A stretch of DNA of 64,000 nucleotides, taken from JAPOUP01 sp026708635 (GTDB lineage: Bacteria; Pseudomonadota; Alphaproteobacteria; Rhodobacterales; Rhodobacteraceae). Positions 44,626-53,559 of the stretch are shown one piece after another (within the stretch, counting starts at the first letter, position 1; every line of letters starts with the position of its first letter). The stretch is from assembly GCA_965200115.1 (NCBI GenBank), contig OZ241336.1, forward strand, positions 3,720,001-3,784,000. Reading direction: 5' to 3'. Under the pieces are notes generated by a model that saw nothing but the letters and a program-made list of their open reading frames with translations, was not told where the DNA came from and searched no databases. A program made the translations under genes and the position numbers.

Positions 44626-45048
44626 ATGGCCCGCCGAGAGTTTGAGGAACTGGCAGAGACGTTCGACTTCCTGGAGGACTGGGAGGATCGTTACCGCCAT
44701 GTAATAGATATGGGAAAGGCGATGGCACCGATTGAGGACTCGATGCGCGTGCCGGAGACAAAGGTCAATGGCTGCGCCAGCCAGGTCTGGATCATTCCCG
44801 AAATCGAAGGGCAGGGGCCTGACGCGATCTTTTCTTTCCGCGGAGACAGTGACGCTATGATCGTCCGCGGTCTCATCGCCGTTCTCGGGGCGCTTTACTC
44901 GGGCCTGAAAGTCAGCGAGGTCCTTAGGGTGGACGCCAGCGCCGAACTCGCTCGCCTCGAGCTCCAAGATCACCTCACGTCCCAGAGATCGAACGGTCTC
45001 CGCTCAATGGTCGAGCGTATCCGCGGCATAGCCGCGGAGTGCGCCTAG
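44626..45048 (+). CDS. sufE: SufE-family cysteine desulfuration protein
   Basis: Accepts persulfide sulfur from the SufS cysteine desulfurase for Fe-S cluster assembly. The 140 residues have the conserved EDRYRHVIDMGK helix and KVNGCASQVW with the sulfur-accepting C50, then the GLIAVLGALYSGLKVSEVL region. CAGGAA lies before the ATG. The rest of the suf operon is not in this window. The gene ends four bases into the convergent DUF1638 gene. Confidence 0.94.
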   Translation: MARREFEELAETFDFLEDWEDRYRHVIDMGKAMAPIEDSMRVPETKVNGCASQVWIIPEIEGQGPDAIFSFRGDSDAMIVRGLIAVLGALYSGLKVSEVLRVDASAELARLELQDHLTSQRSNGLRSMVERIRGIAAECA

Positions 45049-45683
45049 GCCCAGCGCTCCAGCGTTCTCGCGAGATCACCGTAACCGGTAAAGCGTCTTT
45101 CATAGGCCAGTCCCAGCCTTCGTGCGCAGTCCGCCGCCCTGGCGTTCAGTTCCGGATCCTCCGTCTGTGCCTGGTAGACCAGCCTGTCGTAATTTCCGAA
45201 GTACGTATCACGCAGTTCCGGGTGCCGGTCCAGACCAAGAGGCTTCCAAACGAACGTTTCGAACTGCCGCACCAGAAAGTCCGTTAGATAGAATGCGGTG
45301 AACTCGTCCCCGGCCCGTTCCAGAAAGTCCCCGTTCCCCTGGAAGAAGGAATAGCAGTGCGGCCCTTCGACCATTTCGATACCCAGTTCATCGCATAGGA
45401 CCCGCAGGCGCCCGCCGGTTCCGCAATCGGCGTACACGAGATTTATCGTCTCGTAGTCGTTTCGGTTCGCTCTGAAAGCGGAGCGTACCGCATCGCAGAT
45501 CCGCTCCGGATGGTTATGATGGATCGCGGGCAGGCATGTGAGATCCATATGGCTCCACCCGTTTGCCTCGATGACGGCAAGAATCTCCCTCGCTAGGGCA
45601 CCACATGCGATCAGCAGTATCCGTCCCCCGGACGGTTCAAGCGCCATTCCGGCTTCCGTCAGTATATGGTCGTCCGGAATCAT
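45045..45683 (-). CDS. DUF1638 domain-containing protein
   Basis: 212 residues. LLIACGALAREILAVIE, LTCLPAIHHNHPERICDAVR, YADCGTGGRLRVLCDELGIE and GPHCYSFFQGN are the DUF1638 landmarks, with cysteines C27, C84-type and histidines arranged as a possible metal or corrinoid-handling site. The function is unknown, but the family nearly always sits beside corrinoid proteins and methyltransferases, as it does here (46.1-46.8 kb). An internal ATG 12 codons downstream is an alternative start. Same strand as the small membrane gene and the corrinoid gene, so one transcript is likely. Confidence 0.88.
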   Translation of the reverse strand: MIPDDHILTEAGMALEPSGGRILLIACGALAREILAVIEANGWSHMDLTCLPAIHHNHPERICDAVRSAFRANRNDYETINLVYADCGTGGRLRVLCDELGIEMVEGPHCYSFFQGNGDFLERAGDEFTAFYLTDFLVRQFETFVWKPLGLDRHPELRDTYFGNYDRLVYQAQTEDPELNARAADCARRLGLAYERRFTGYGDLARTLERWA

Positions 45684-45836
45684 CCCATGCCGGGTCCCAC
45701 CTTTGGGGTTCCCCGATGCCGCGCGCCGCTCGGCGCGGTGAATTCCAAAACGTTACGGGCGTATCCTTTCACCCGACCGGATCCGGCAGGAGCGCCGCCA
45801 CCTCGGATATGCTTCCGATCCGCGATGGGCGGAGCC

Positions 45837-46055
45837 TCATGGCCCTGACCGGCCTTTACGGACGTCGGTCCCTGGCCTTTTCCCGCGGGAAAACAGGTAC
45901 GCGGCGACCGTCAGCGCCATGACGGCCGCGAGCGCCGGCGAGCGGGGGAAGGCGTCCAACTCGAGATGTGACATGGCTAGCGCACCCAGCCAAACAGTGT
46001 ATCCGGCAACCGTTACCACGAGGGCGATGAGCTGTGCGATGCGCTTGAATGGCAT
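45837..46055 (-). CDS. Small two-helix membrane protein in the corrinoid cluster
   Basis: 72 residues with two predicted membrane helices (about 8-28, AQLIALVVTVAGYTVWLGAL, and about 40-56, ALAAVMALTVAAYLFS) and a basic tail. It lies 41 bp after the corrinoid protein gene and about 150 bp before the DUF1638 gene on the same strand. No family recognized. The membrane topology and operon position make it more likely a gene than chance, but the ribosome-binding site is weak. Confidence 0.55.
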   Translation of the reverse strand: MPFKRIAQLIALVVTVAGYTVWLGALAMSHLELDAFPRSPALAAVMALTVAAYLFSRGKRPGTDVRKGRSGP

Positions 46056-46096
46056 AGTCGGTTTCTCACGTCAGCCGCCGCGGCGTCGCTGTTCCT

Positions 46097-46804
46097 CTAG
46101 ACCGCGGCAAGAAGATTGTGCTTTCGTTCGATGAAGGTCTTCGCTGTATCGACCGCAACGGCGGCGTCGCGGCAATAGGCGTCCGCGCCAATCGCCCGAC
46201 CGAACTCTTCGTTCAGTGGAGCCCCACCAACCAGAACGATATAGTCCTCACGCATGCCCTTTTCGATAAGTGAGTCGATCACGACCTTCATATAGGGCAT
46301 CGTGGTTGTGAGCAGTGCTGACATCCCCAGAATGTCCGCATCCTCCCGCACAAGCGCCTCCAGGAAATTCTCCACCGGGTTGTTGATTCCCAGATCGACG
46401 ATCTCGAAACCGGCGCCCTCCATCATCATCGACACGAGGTTCTTGCCGATGTCGTGTATGTCGCCTTTCACCGTTCCGATCACCATCTTGCCCATACGCG
46501 GCGCGCCCGTCTCGGCCAGCAGGGGCTTGAGAATCGACATGCCGCCTTTCATCGCGTTGGCCGCCAGCAGCACTTCCGGAACGAACAGGATGCCGTCGCG
46601 GAAATCGTTGCCGACAATCGTCATTCCGCCAACGAGCGCTTCGGTCAGGACCCTGTATGGCGCCCATCCGCGGTCGAGCAGGATCCGGACGCCTTCCTCG
46701 ATCTCCTCCTTAAGGCCATCATAGAGGTCGTCGAACATCTGGGGGACGAGTTCCTCGTCGCTGAGCTCGCTCAGGACAATGTCGTCTTCATCATTATCAT
46801 CCAT
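46097..46804 (-). CDS. Corrinoid (B12-binding) methyl-carrier protein
   Basis: 235 residues with an N-terminal four-helix cap (about 15-95, B12-binding type 2) and a Rossmann-like B12 domain carrying GDIHDIGKNLVSMMMEGAGF with the cobalt-ligand H117 and the later VGGAPLNEEFGRAIGADAYC loop. It belongs to the MtbC/MttC type that receives a methyl group from a substrate-specific methyltransferase. ATG 46804 has GGGAG upstream. The likely downstream acceptor enzyme is the homocysteine methyltransferase at 48.1-49.1 kb. No MttB/MtgB-type substrate methyltransferase or reactivating ferredoxin gene is in the window, so the methyl donor is unknown. Confidence 0.93.
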   Translation of the reverse strand: MDDNDEDDIVLSELSDEELVPQMFDDLYDGLKEEIEEGVRILLDRGWAPYRVLTEALVGGMTIVGNDFRDGILFVPEVLLAANAMKGGMSILKPLLAETGAPRMGKMVIGTVKGDIHDIGKNLVSMMMEGAGFEIVDLGINNPVENFLEALVREDADILGMSALLTTTMPYMKVVIDSLIEKGMREDYIVLVGGAPLNEEFGRAIGADAYCRDAAVAVDTAKTFIERKHNLLAAV

Positions 46805-46978
46805 ATGTGCACTCCCGAACCATGCGCGCGCCCAGGTGAATTTCGCCCTTGATGCGTCCAATCACCGCCACAGACTTGATCGCTCGCGACGTTGGGAACG
46901 TCGCTACCGACCAATCCTCTCCGGAATACAGCAAAGCGCTTGCGAAAAGTTCTTCATATGTTCTATGATTCGAATCCG

Positions 46979-48067
46979 ATGGGAACCCTCGCCATATATC
47001 CGGTCCGGACGGAGCGCCGAAAAGGCCGTGGCGTGTCCGGCAACGTTCCGGTCAGATTTGAAACCACGCATTGTGAGGTTGTGGACGACGGATGGAGCTT
47101 CGACGCGGAGCTTCCACCCCTGCGAACTGAGGTAAGCGTGGAGACTCCGCGCACGGCCATCACTCGCAACTCCTCTCCCGACATCTGCTTCGAACGTTCG
47201 ATCAATCCCTACCGCGGCTGCGAGCACGGGTGCGTCTACTGCTACGCACGGCCGACACATGCCTTTATTGGACTTTCGCCGGGACTGGACTTCGAGACAC
47301 GGCTTGTCGCACGGCCGGAACTGCCGGATTTGCTTGTCGGGGAACTGTCTGCCCGGAACTACCGCCCAAAGGTCATCGCGATGGGAACCAATACCGACCC
47401 CTACCAACCGATCGAACGGGAATTCGGGGTCACTCGACGGGTTCTCAGGACGCTGCTGGAGTTCAGGCATCCCGTCGGGATCGTTACCAAAGGCACGCTC
47501 ATTGAACGGGATCTCGACATACTCGGAGAGTTGGGACGGGCGGGGCTCGCCAGGGTTGGAATCTCGATCACGACGCTGGATCCGGACGTGGCGAGGAAAA
47601 TGGAGCCAAGAGCGCCCGCGCCGACGCGACGTCTGCGAACGATCGAGAGACTCACCGATTCCGGATGTCCGGTTCGCGTCATGGTGTCGCCTGTCGTCCC
47701 GGGCCTCACCGATCATGAGATGGAGGGGATCATGGCCGCGGCGCGCGACGCAGGTGCCGTGGCGGCGGGTTACGTCATACTGCGCTTGCCGCTTGAGGTC
47801 GCCGGTCTCTTTCGCGCATGGCTCGAGGAAAGGTTCCCCCAAAGGGCCGAGCGGGTCATGAACCGGGTACGCGAAACTCGGGGAGGTCGCGACTACGATC
47901 CCGATTGGGGCAAACGCATGACGGGGACAGGAGTTCTGGCGGACATGCTCGCGCGGCGCTTCCGGCTCGCGTCGTCCCGACTGCGTTTGTCGCGCGGTCT
48001 GGCGCCGCTTAGAACCGATCTTTTCCGCGTTCCGGCGCGTTCGGAAAAACAGATGTCGCTGTTCTGA
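46979..48067 (+). CDS. Radical SAM protein, PA0069 family
   Basis: 362 residues. The RGCEHGCVYCYARP motif supplies the three cysteines for the 4Fe-4S cluster; the preceding KGRG and VDDGW segments and the KVIAMGTNTDPYQPIEREFG stretch are typical of the PA0069/SplB-like group. No function is established for it; DNA-repair-like chemistry has been proposed for relatives. The start is uncertain: ATG 46979 gives the family-like N terminus, while ATG 46958 and a TTG at 46892 are in frame. It is divergent from the corrinoid gene and ends 8 bp before the convergent methyltransferase gene. Confidence 0.87.
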   Translation: MGTLAIYPVRTERRKGRGVSGNVPVRFETTHCEVVDDGWSFDAELPPLRTEVSVETPRTAITRNSSPDICFERSINPYRGCEHGCVYCYARPTHAFIGLSPGLDFETRLVARPELPDLLVGELSARNYRPKVIAMGTNTDPYQPIEREFGVTRRVLRTLLEFRHPVGIVTKGTLIERDLDILGELGRAGLARVGISITTLDPDVARKMEPRAPAPTRRLRTIERLTDSGCPVRVMVSPVVPGLTDHEMEGIMAAARDAGAVAAGYVILRLPLEVAGLFRAWLEERFPQRAERVMNRVRETRGGRDYDPDWGKRMTGTGVLADMLARRFRLASSRLRLSRGLAPLRTDLFRVPARSEKQMSLF

Positions 48068-48075
48068 CATCGGAT

Positions 48076-49089
48076 TCACCTTCTACGCCTGCGCCGGGTG
48101 GACCGCTCCCTGGCCGGAGTGTCCATGCCGTCACCGGGTGAGCTGAAGGGACCGAGGATCTCGGCAATCCTCTCAAGTTCCGGGCTGCCGGCGGACGGCC
48201 GGTTTTCCAGAGCCGCGCGCATCCTGGATATATGCTCTGGCATCGTGCCGCAGCAGCCGCCTATGATACTCGCCCCGCAGTCACGGGCGAGCACCGCATA
48301 TTCGGCCATCAGGTCGGGTGTGCCGTCGTAGTGAATCTTTCCGTCGACGTATTTCGGGATTCCCGCATTGCCCTTTGCGATAAGCGGACGCGATGGATCA
48401 TGCGTCGCGATTCCGAGAATCGTACGCAGGAGGTCGCTGGCGCCCACGCCGCAGTTGGCTCCGAACGCATGCGGACCATAGGGCAGCCTGTCCACGAGTC
48501 TGGCCATGTCTGCTGGGGTGACGCCCATCATCGTACGTCCGGCGGTGTCGAATGACATCGTACAGCACCAGGGCATCTCCACCTTTGCGGCCGCCTCGGC
48601 CGCCGCCTTGAGCTCCTCGGGCGCCGAGATGGTTTCCACCCAGAGTACGTCGGCTCCGCCGGCCTTGAGCCCTTCCGCCTGTTCATGGAATATTTCCACC
48701 GCCTCGGAATGCGTAAGCTCGCCCATCGGGGCCATAATCTCTCCGGTTGGACCCATGGAGCCCGCGACGACGACCCGGCGTCCCGCGGCGTCGGCGATTT
48801 CCCGCCCGAGCTCCGCGGCCATTCGGCTCAGCTCGCGGGCACGGGACTGAGCGTCGTGGAGTTTCAGGCGCGCGGCGTTTGACCCGAAACTGTTGGTTAG
48901 AAACAGGTCGCTGCCAGCATCCACCGCATCCCGGTAAAGCCTGCGGATCCTTTCGGGGCTTGAATCATTCCAGAGTTCGGGCGCCTCGCCCGCGGCGAGT
49001 CCCATGTTGAATAGATTGGTTCCCGTCGCGCCGTCCGCAAGTATCCAGTCACGCGATCGCAGCATATCTGAGAGAACCGGGGAATGCAT
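48076..49089 (-). CDS. Homocysteine S-methyltransferase family protein (betaine-homocysteine type)
   Basis: 337 residues with a TIM-barrel pattern: ILADGATGTNLFNMGL at the N terminus, TNSFGSN, VVAGSMGPTGE, and the zinc site formed by GANCG and GGCCGTMPEHI. This is the fold that moves a methyl group to homocysteine (methionine formation); with a corrinoid protein and DUF1638 nearby it may take methyl from the corrinoid carrier instead of betaine. AAGGATA lies before the ATG. The C-terminal 35 residues end in a run of arginines, which is odd for the family. A Fur-box-like sequence lies about 100 bp upstream. Confidence 0.9.
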   Translation of the reverse strand: MHSPVLSDMLRSRDWILADGATGTNLFNMGLAAGEAPELWNDSSPERIRRLYRDAVDAGSDLFLTNSFGSNAARLKLHDAQSRARELSRMAAELGREIADAAGRRVVVAGSMGPTGEIMAPMGELTHSEAVEIFHEQAEGLKAGGADVLWVETISAPEELKAAAEAAAKVEMPWCCTMSFDTAGRTMMGVTPADMARLVDRLPYGPHAFGANCGVGASDLLRTILGIATHDPSRPLIAKGNAGIPKYVDGKIHYDGTPDLMAEYAVLARDCGASIIGGCCGTMPEHISRMRAALENRPSAGSPELERIAEILGPFSSPGDGMDTPARERSTRRRRRR

Positions 49090-49394
49090 GGAAAAGGTAT
49101 CCTTGGAACGCTGTGCCCACCGATCCCGGCGGGGCCGTCAGATCCCATATGCCTTTGGATGCGTTTATGACGCAAATTCATATTTCTGATAATGATTATG
49201 AAATCGATAATACGTGACCGAAAGAACCGAAACCGATCCAGATCGTCCGGCACGGGCCTTTGCGCGCGATGCGTGATTCCCTAAATCGGTTATTGCCTCG
49301 GGGATCCGAATCCGGGCATCCGCCAGGACGGGACCGCGAGCCTGACGGTCAAAGTGTCCGGACTGCCGACAGCTTTGGAAAGGCCCGGAATCAA
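49090..49394. other. Intergenic region upstream of the methyltransferase gene
   Basis: 305 bp. Contains a Fur-box-like element (49188-49211, separate entry). No cobalamin riboswitch motif was recognized. Confidence 0.4.
49188..49211 (-). promoter_or_regulatory. Fur-box-like element
   Basis: GATAAT-GATTAT-GAAATC-GATAAT: four consecutive hexamers, three close to the classical GATAAT Fur half-unit. It lies 99-122 bp before the methyltransferase start, inside an AT-rich patch that could also be its promoter. Many alphaproteobacterial Fur/Mur proteins use different boxes, so this is only a candidate. Confidence 0.35.
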
Positions 49395-49709
49395 TTATGT
49401 TTCCTTTAGCAACTGCTCCTTGGCCTCGACAAGGAATTCCCGCATTTTCGCGCGAATGGTACGTTCGCCGACCGCGTCACCCAGGTCACCCGAGACCTTG
49501 CGGAAGACATCCTCATCGCCGGCTTCCTCGAAATCCGACCTGATCACTTCCTTCGCGTAGGCGTCCGCGTCTTCGGCCGATTTTCCGAGTAGCTCCGCCG
49601 CCCAGAGGCCGAGCAACTTGTTGCGACGTGCGTTGGCTTTGAAGTTCATTTCCTCATCGTGCGCGAACTTGGCCTCGAAAGCGTTTTCGCGGTCATCAAA
49701 CGTCGTCAT
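49395..49709 (-). CDS. DUF1476 protein, F1-ATPase zeta-type inhibitor
   Basis: 104 residues beginning MTTFDDRENAFEAKFAHDEE, the conserved N terminus of DUF1476. In Paracoccus and relatives this protein (zeta subunit) inhibits ATP hydrolysis by F1 through its N-terminal segment. Helical C-terminal part (AEDADAYAKEVIRSDFEEAG). ATG 49709 has GGAGGG upstream; the longer open frame is not family-like. Divergent from purC, a conserved alphaproteobacterial arrangement. Confidence 0.93.
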   Translation of the reverse strand: MTTFDDRENAFEAKFAHDEEMNFKANARRNKLLGLWAAELLGKSAEDADAYAKEVIRSDFEEAGDEDVFRKVSGDLGDAVGERTIRAKMREFLVEAKEQLLKET

Positions 49710-49926
49710 CCGTCCAACCCTCCGGCTTGGAAACCTATCGATGCGGATATGGTCGCTTCCGTCCCTGATCGCAAGGCCGGCTTTCGGGATATCCGCGTAT
49801 AAGTGCGGGCGTTCCGTATCGACGGGTGGGGTGCGCGTGGTCTTGCGGGAGAAGTCGCCGTAGCGTAATGGGTTCCCGGAACGGACGGGGCCGGGCAGTC
49901 GTGCGGTCCGCCGATTAGGAGATCCC

Positions 49927-50688
49927 ATGGCGCGGCGAAAGAAACTATTCGAAGGCAAGGCCAAGATTCTATACGAGGGCCCCGAGCCCGGTACTTTGGT
50001 TCAGTATTTCAAGGACGACGCTACGGCTTTCAACTCAAGGAAGAAGAGCGTTGTTGACGGCAAGGGGGTTTTGAACAACCGCCTGAGTGAATATTTCATG
50101 AACGGTCTCAACATGATCGGCGTGCCGACCCATTTCATCAAGCGAATCAACATGCGCGAGCAGTTGATCCGGCAGGTCGAAATCATTCCGCTGGAGGTCG
50201 TGGTCAGAAACGTCGCGGCGGGATCGCTCTCCGAGAGGTTCGGGATCGAGGAAGGGTCGGCGCTTCCACGGCCGATGATCGAGTTCTACCTCAAGAACGA
50301 CGAGCTGGACGACCCGATGGTTACCGAAGAGCATGCCGTCGCCTTCGGCTGGGCCAGCCAGCATGATCTGGACGAGATGGTAGCGCTGGCCCTGAGGGTC
50401 AACGACTTCCTGTCCGGAGTGATGCTGGCTGTCGGAATTCGGCTCGTTGACCTCAAGATCGAGACCGGTCGTGTCTGGGATAACGACTTCCAGCGATTGA
50501 TCGTCGCGGATGAGATCAGTCCGGATTCCTGCCGGCTGTGGGACATAACCTCTAACCGCAAGTTCGACAAGGACGTCTTCCGGCGCGACCTCGGCAATCT
50601 TGCCGAAGCCTACACCGAGATAGCGCGGCGGCTTGGTGTGCTGCAGTCAAATATCACTCACGCGGTAAAGCCACATGTGATCAACTGA
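49927..50688 (+). CDS. purC: Phosphoribosylaminoimidazole-succinocarboxamide synthase
   Basis: SAICAR synthetase: joins aspartate to CAIR with ATP. The 253 residues begin LFEGKAKILYEGPEPGTLVQ and include FKDDATAFN, the LEVVVRNVAAGSL signature, DELDDPMVTEEHA and LVDLKIETGR. AGGAGA precedes the ATG. It heads purC-purS-purQ; purL, often next, is not found here. Confidence 0.97.
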   Translation: MARRKKLFEGKAKILYEGPEPGTLVQYFKDDATAFNSRKKSVVDGKGVLNNRLSEYFMNGLNMIGVPTHFIKRINMREQLIRQVEIIPLEVVVRNVAAGSLSERFGIEEGSALPRPMIEFYLKNDELDDPMVTEEHAVAFGWASQHDLDEMVALALRVNDFLSGVMLAVGIRLVDLKIETGRVWDNDFQRLIVADEISPDSCRLWDITSNRKFDKDVFRRDLGNLAEAYTEIARRLGVLQSNITHAVKPHVIN

Positions 50689-50748
50689 CATTCGCGTCGT
50701 TGGCTCGGCTGGCGGCCCGTATCCGTCGTGGAAACAGGGGGACGGCGA

Positions 50749-50988
50749 TTGAAGGCCAGAGTTACGGTAATGCCCGCCACGGGCGTGCTCGACCCTCAGG
50801 CGGAGGCGGTGCTGCGGGCGCTGGGATCCCTGGGTTTCGATGGAGTTCTCGGCGTTCGGCAGGGCAAGGTAATCGAGCTGGATCTGGCTGAAAGCGACCC
50901 GCGGCGCGCCCGCGATGCCGTCGAGTCCATGTGCATACGGCTTCTCGCCAATACAGTGATCGAAAGCTACATGATAGAGTTTCCCTGA
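50749..50988 (+). CDS. purS: FGAM synthase subunit PurS
   Basis: Small subunit that bridges PurQ and PurL in the three-part FGAM synthetase. 79 residues, KARVTVMPATGVLDPQAEAV at the N terminus and GKVIELDLAE in the middle, as in the family. I placed the start at TTG 50749, since the family begins at this lysine and an AGGGGG box precedes it; GTG 50728 is an alternative. A TTG start would keep expression low relative to its neighbours. Confidence 0.92.
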   Translation: MKARVTVMPATGVLDPQAEAVLRALGSLGFDGVLGVRQGKVIELDLAESDPRRARDAVESMCIRLLANTVIESYMIEFP

Positions 50989-51084
50989 GATGTACGCGGG
51001 ACGCGCTCGCGGAGGGTCCCCGCATCCACGCGCCGCTTTTCCGGCGGATATGCCCGGCGGACATGCCGCGAAGGGAGCGTTCCC

Positions 51085-51765
51085 GTGAGGGTGGCCGTTC
51101 TGGTCTTCCCCGGGTCAAACTGCGATCGGGACATGGCCATTGCCTTCCGGAACGCCGGGGCACGGGTCGAAATGGTCTGGCATCGGAAAACCAGTCTCCC
51201 CGCCGGCACCGACATCGTTGGAGTCCCGGGTGGCTTCAGCTACGGCGACTATCTACGCTGCGGCGCCATAGCGGCCCGCTCTCCGGTCTGTTGCGCGCTG
51301 AACGTCCATGTGGAGCGTGGCGGTTACGTCCTGGGTGTCTGCAATGGTTTTCAGGTCCTGACCGAAATGGGCGTTCTTCCCGGAGCGTTGCTTAGAAACG
51401 CCGGACAGAGATATATCTGCCGATCGGAGCGCCTGAACGTCGTAACTCTCGAGAGCGTTTTCACGGCCGCTTACGGCCGAGACAGGCGGGTTGTGTTTCC
51501 CATCGCGCATCGCGACGGGAATTACTTCGCGGATCCCGAGCAGATCAAGCGCCTTCAGGGTGAGGATAGAATCGCGTTTACCTATGTGGACAATCCCAAC
51601 GGGTCGGCGGGCGACATCGCTGGCATACTGAGCGCCAACCGTCGGGTGCTTGGCCTGATGCCCCATCCCGAGCGCGCCGCCGAACCCGCCCATGCAAGCG
51701 TTGATGGCGCGGCGCTGTTCTCAGGCCTGCTTTCGGAAGCGGCGGTGGCGAAGTCGGCCGCCTGA
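51085..51765 (+). CDS. purQ: FGAM synthase glutaminase subunit PurQ
   Basis: Glutamine amidotransferase that feeds ammonia to PurL. 226 residues with the nucleophile C86 in GVCNGFQ, the GGFSYGDYLRCGAIA loop, and the catalytic His/Glu pair in LMPHPERA. The start is a GTG at 51085 preceded by AAGGGAG. It comes 96 bp after purS. The expected purL is not downstream; the dctBD pair follows instead, so PurL must be elsewhere. Confidence 0.96.
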   Translation: MRVAVLVFPGSNCDRDMAIAFRNAGARVEMVWHRKTSLPAGTDIVGVPGGFSYGDYLRCGAIAARSPVCCALNVHVERGGYVLGVCNGFQVLTEMGVLPGALLRNAGQRYICRSERLNVVTLESVFTAAYGRDRRVVFPIAHRDGNYFADPEQIKRLQGEDRIAFTYVDNPNGSAGDIAGILSANRRVLGLMPHPERAAEPAHASVDGAALFSGLLSEAAVAKSAA

Positions 51766-51797
51766 GCGTCTGCCGTGATGAGCTTGCCCCTCCTGTG

Positions 51798-53552
51798 ATG
51801 GACCGAATCGCATCAGGCAAGGAAAGAGCCGGAACCGGACTCAATTGGCTGGCGCATGCCTTGCTGGGGCTGTTTCTGGTGTTCGCGTTTGTCGTGGTCC
51901 TGACCACAAATACATTCCTGTCCGAACGCTACACCGCGTCAACCAAGAGTCGGGCCGAGGTGCGCCAAGCGCTCTTCGTGGGCAACCTGCTGAGCGAACT
52001 TCAGAGAACTTCGGTCGTGGCGTCGCTGCTTTCCGGGGATCCCAAGCTCATCGGCGCGCTGGAGGTCGGCGACTTCGCGAGAAGTTCGCAGCATATCCTG
52101 GAGGTCAGGGAGGAAACCGGCGTTGCGTCTATCATGCTTCTGGACGAAAGCGGCCGGACCGTCGCGGCCACCGACCGCAACCTCATCGGATCCGTTCACC
52201 GCTCGGAGCCATACTTTGTCTCGGCAATGCGTTCCAATGACGTGGAATTCAGTACGATAACCGGGGAAAACGGCGTATCGGAATTCATTCATTCACGTCG
52301 GATCGAGGCAGGCAGCCATCTGATAGGTATCATCGTCGTCGGGTCGAACCTTCGCCGTTTCGAAAAGGCGTGGTCTGCGGTCTTTGACGCGGCTCTGGTG
52401 ACCGATAGCGAGGGACGGATCATTCTCGCGACCGATCACCGCTGGTATGGCCTGTCCGTGCCGGAAGCGGACCTGTCGACACTGGTATGGTCGTCCATCG
52501 CCGAGACCGCGCAGGCGACGCCGGGCTGGACGTCGATTCCCGCCGCGGGCTTTTATGGCCACGGTGCGCTGATTGCGGTGGAGAGACGCATACCGTACCA
52601 GGGTTGGCGAATGGTGAGTTTCACGTCCTATGCCGGCGTCAGGGAGCGGGTGAACACGGTCCTGGCTCTCGAGATCATGCTGTTCGCGATTCTTCTGGCC
52701 AGCGGATTCTATTTTTTCACCCGCCGCGCGATCGCGCGATCGATGGAGCTGCAGCGCGAATCCGCCGAGCTGCGTCGGCTGAACGAGTCCCTTCTACGGG
52801 AGATCGGGGAACGGCAGCGGGCCGAAAAGAATCTGGAAGTGGCCGAACAGACCATCGCCCAAAGTTCCAAAATGGCCGCCCTGGGCGAAATGTCCGCGAG
52901 CATCGGCCATGAGCTCAACCAGCCGCTTGCGGCGATAAAGACCTATCTGGCGGGCGCCAGGCTGCTGCTTGAGAAACGGCGCCTGAAGGATGCCCTTGAC
53001 AGTGTTGAGAGAATCGATGAACTCATCGACCGGATGGGAACGATCTCGCGCCATCTCAAATCGTATGCCCACAACGCCAGCGACGCCGTTGGCCCGAGGG
53101 ATGCCCGGGACTGCGTGACTTCAGCCATCTCACTCATGGATCCGCTGCTGAAAGAGCGGAACGTGAGTATAACCTGCAACCTTCCCGGTGAGCCGGTGAT
53201 TGTAATGGTCGATCGGGTTCGGCTTGACCAGGTTCTGGTCAACCTGCTGCGCAATGCCGTCGACGCGACCGAGCGCGAGGAGCATCCGGAGATTTCCGTG
53301 ACTCTCTCGGTTGGCAATGCCGCAACCATTTCCGTTCGCGACAACGGTCCCGGCATCGAGAATCTCGACTCCCTGTTCGAGCCGTTCTACACCACGAAAG
53401 CGCCGGGCGAGGGAACGGGTCTGGGACTCGCGATTTCCTCCAGTATCATAAAGAACTTTCACGGAAGGCTGACGGCGCGCAACTCCAGCGCCGGCGGCGC
53501 GGTTTTCGAGGTGCGTCTTCCGTCGGTTCGGAGCGCTGAAGCCGCTGAATGA
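51798..53552 (+). CDS. dctB: DctB-like sensor histidine kinase
   Basis: 584 residues. Membrane helices at about 20-38 and 290-308 enclose a periplasmic double-Cache-type domain (VASIMLLDESGRTVAATDRN, RSEPYF...). A coiled coil (315-355, RQRAEKNLEVAEQTIAQS) leads to HisKA with H371 in SASIGHELNQPLAAIKTYLA, and an HATPase domain (NLLRNAVDATE, NGPGIENLDSLFEPFYTTK, GTGLGLAIS). This matches DctB, which senses C4-dicarboxylates. dctD follows after 7 bp. No dctA, dctP or dctM transporter gene is in the window. ATG 51798 is preceded by an in-frame GTG. Confidence 0.92.
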   Translation: MDRIASGKERAGTGLNWLAHALLGLFLVFAFVVVLTTNTFLSERYTASTKSRAEVRQALFVGNLLSELQRTSVVASLLSGDPKLIGALEVGDFARSSQHILEVREETGVASIMLLDESGRTVAATDRNLIGSVHRSEPYFVSAMRSNDVEFSTITGENGVSEFIHSRRIEAGSHLIGIIVVGSNLRRFEKAWSAVFDAALVTDSEGRIILATDHRWYGLSVPEADLSTLVWSSIAETAQATPGWTSIPAAGFYGHGALIAVERRIPYQGWRMVSFTSYAGVRERVNTVLALEIMLFAILLASGFYFFTRRAIARSMELQRESAELRRLNESLLREIGERQRAEKNLEVAEQTIAQSSKMAALGEMSASIGHELNQPLAAIKTYLAGARLLLEKRRLKDALDSVERIDELIDRMGTISRHLKSYAHNASDAVGPRDARDCVTSAISLMDPLLKERNVSITCNLPGEPVIVMVDRVRLDQVLVNLLRNAVDATEREEHPEISVTLSVGNAATISVRDNGPGIENLDSLFEPFYTTKAPGEGTGLGLAISSSIIKNFHGRLTARNSSAGGAVFEVRLPSVRSAEAAE

Positions 53553-53559
53553 GGTATCC

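Noticed and set aside
46805..46978. Cobalamin riboswitch upstream of the corrinoid protein
   Set aside because: No B12-box-like sequence was recognized in this short spacer or in 49090-49394.
46904..48079. Minus-strand frame of 391 codons opposite the radical-SAM gene
   Set aside because: The plus-strand frame has the CEHGCVYC cluster motif; the opposite frame is a shadow.
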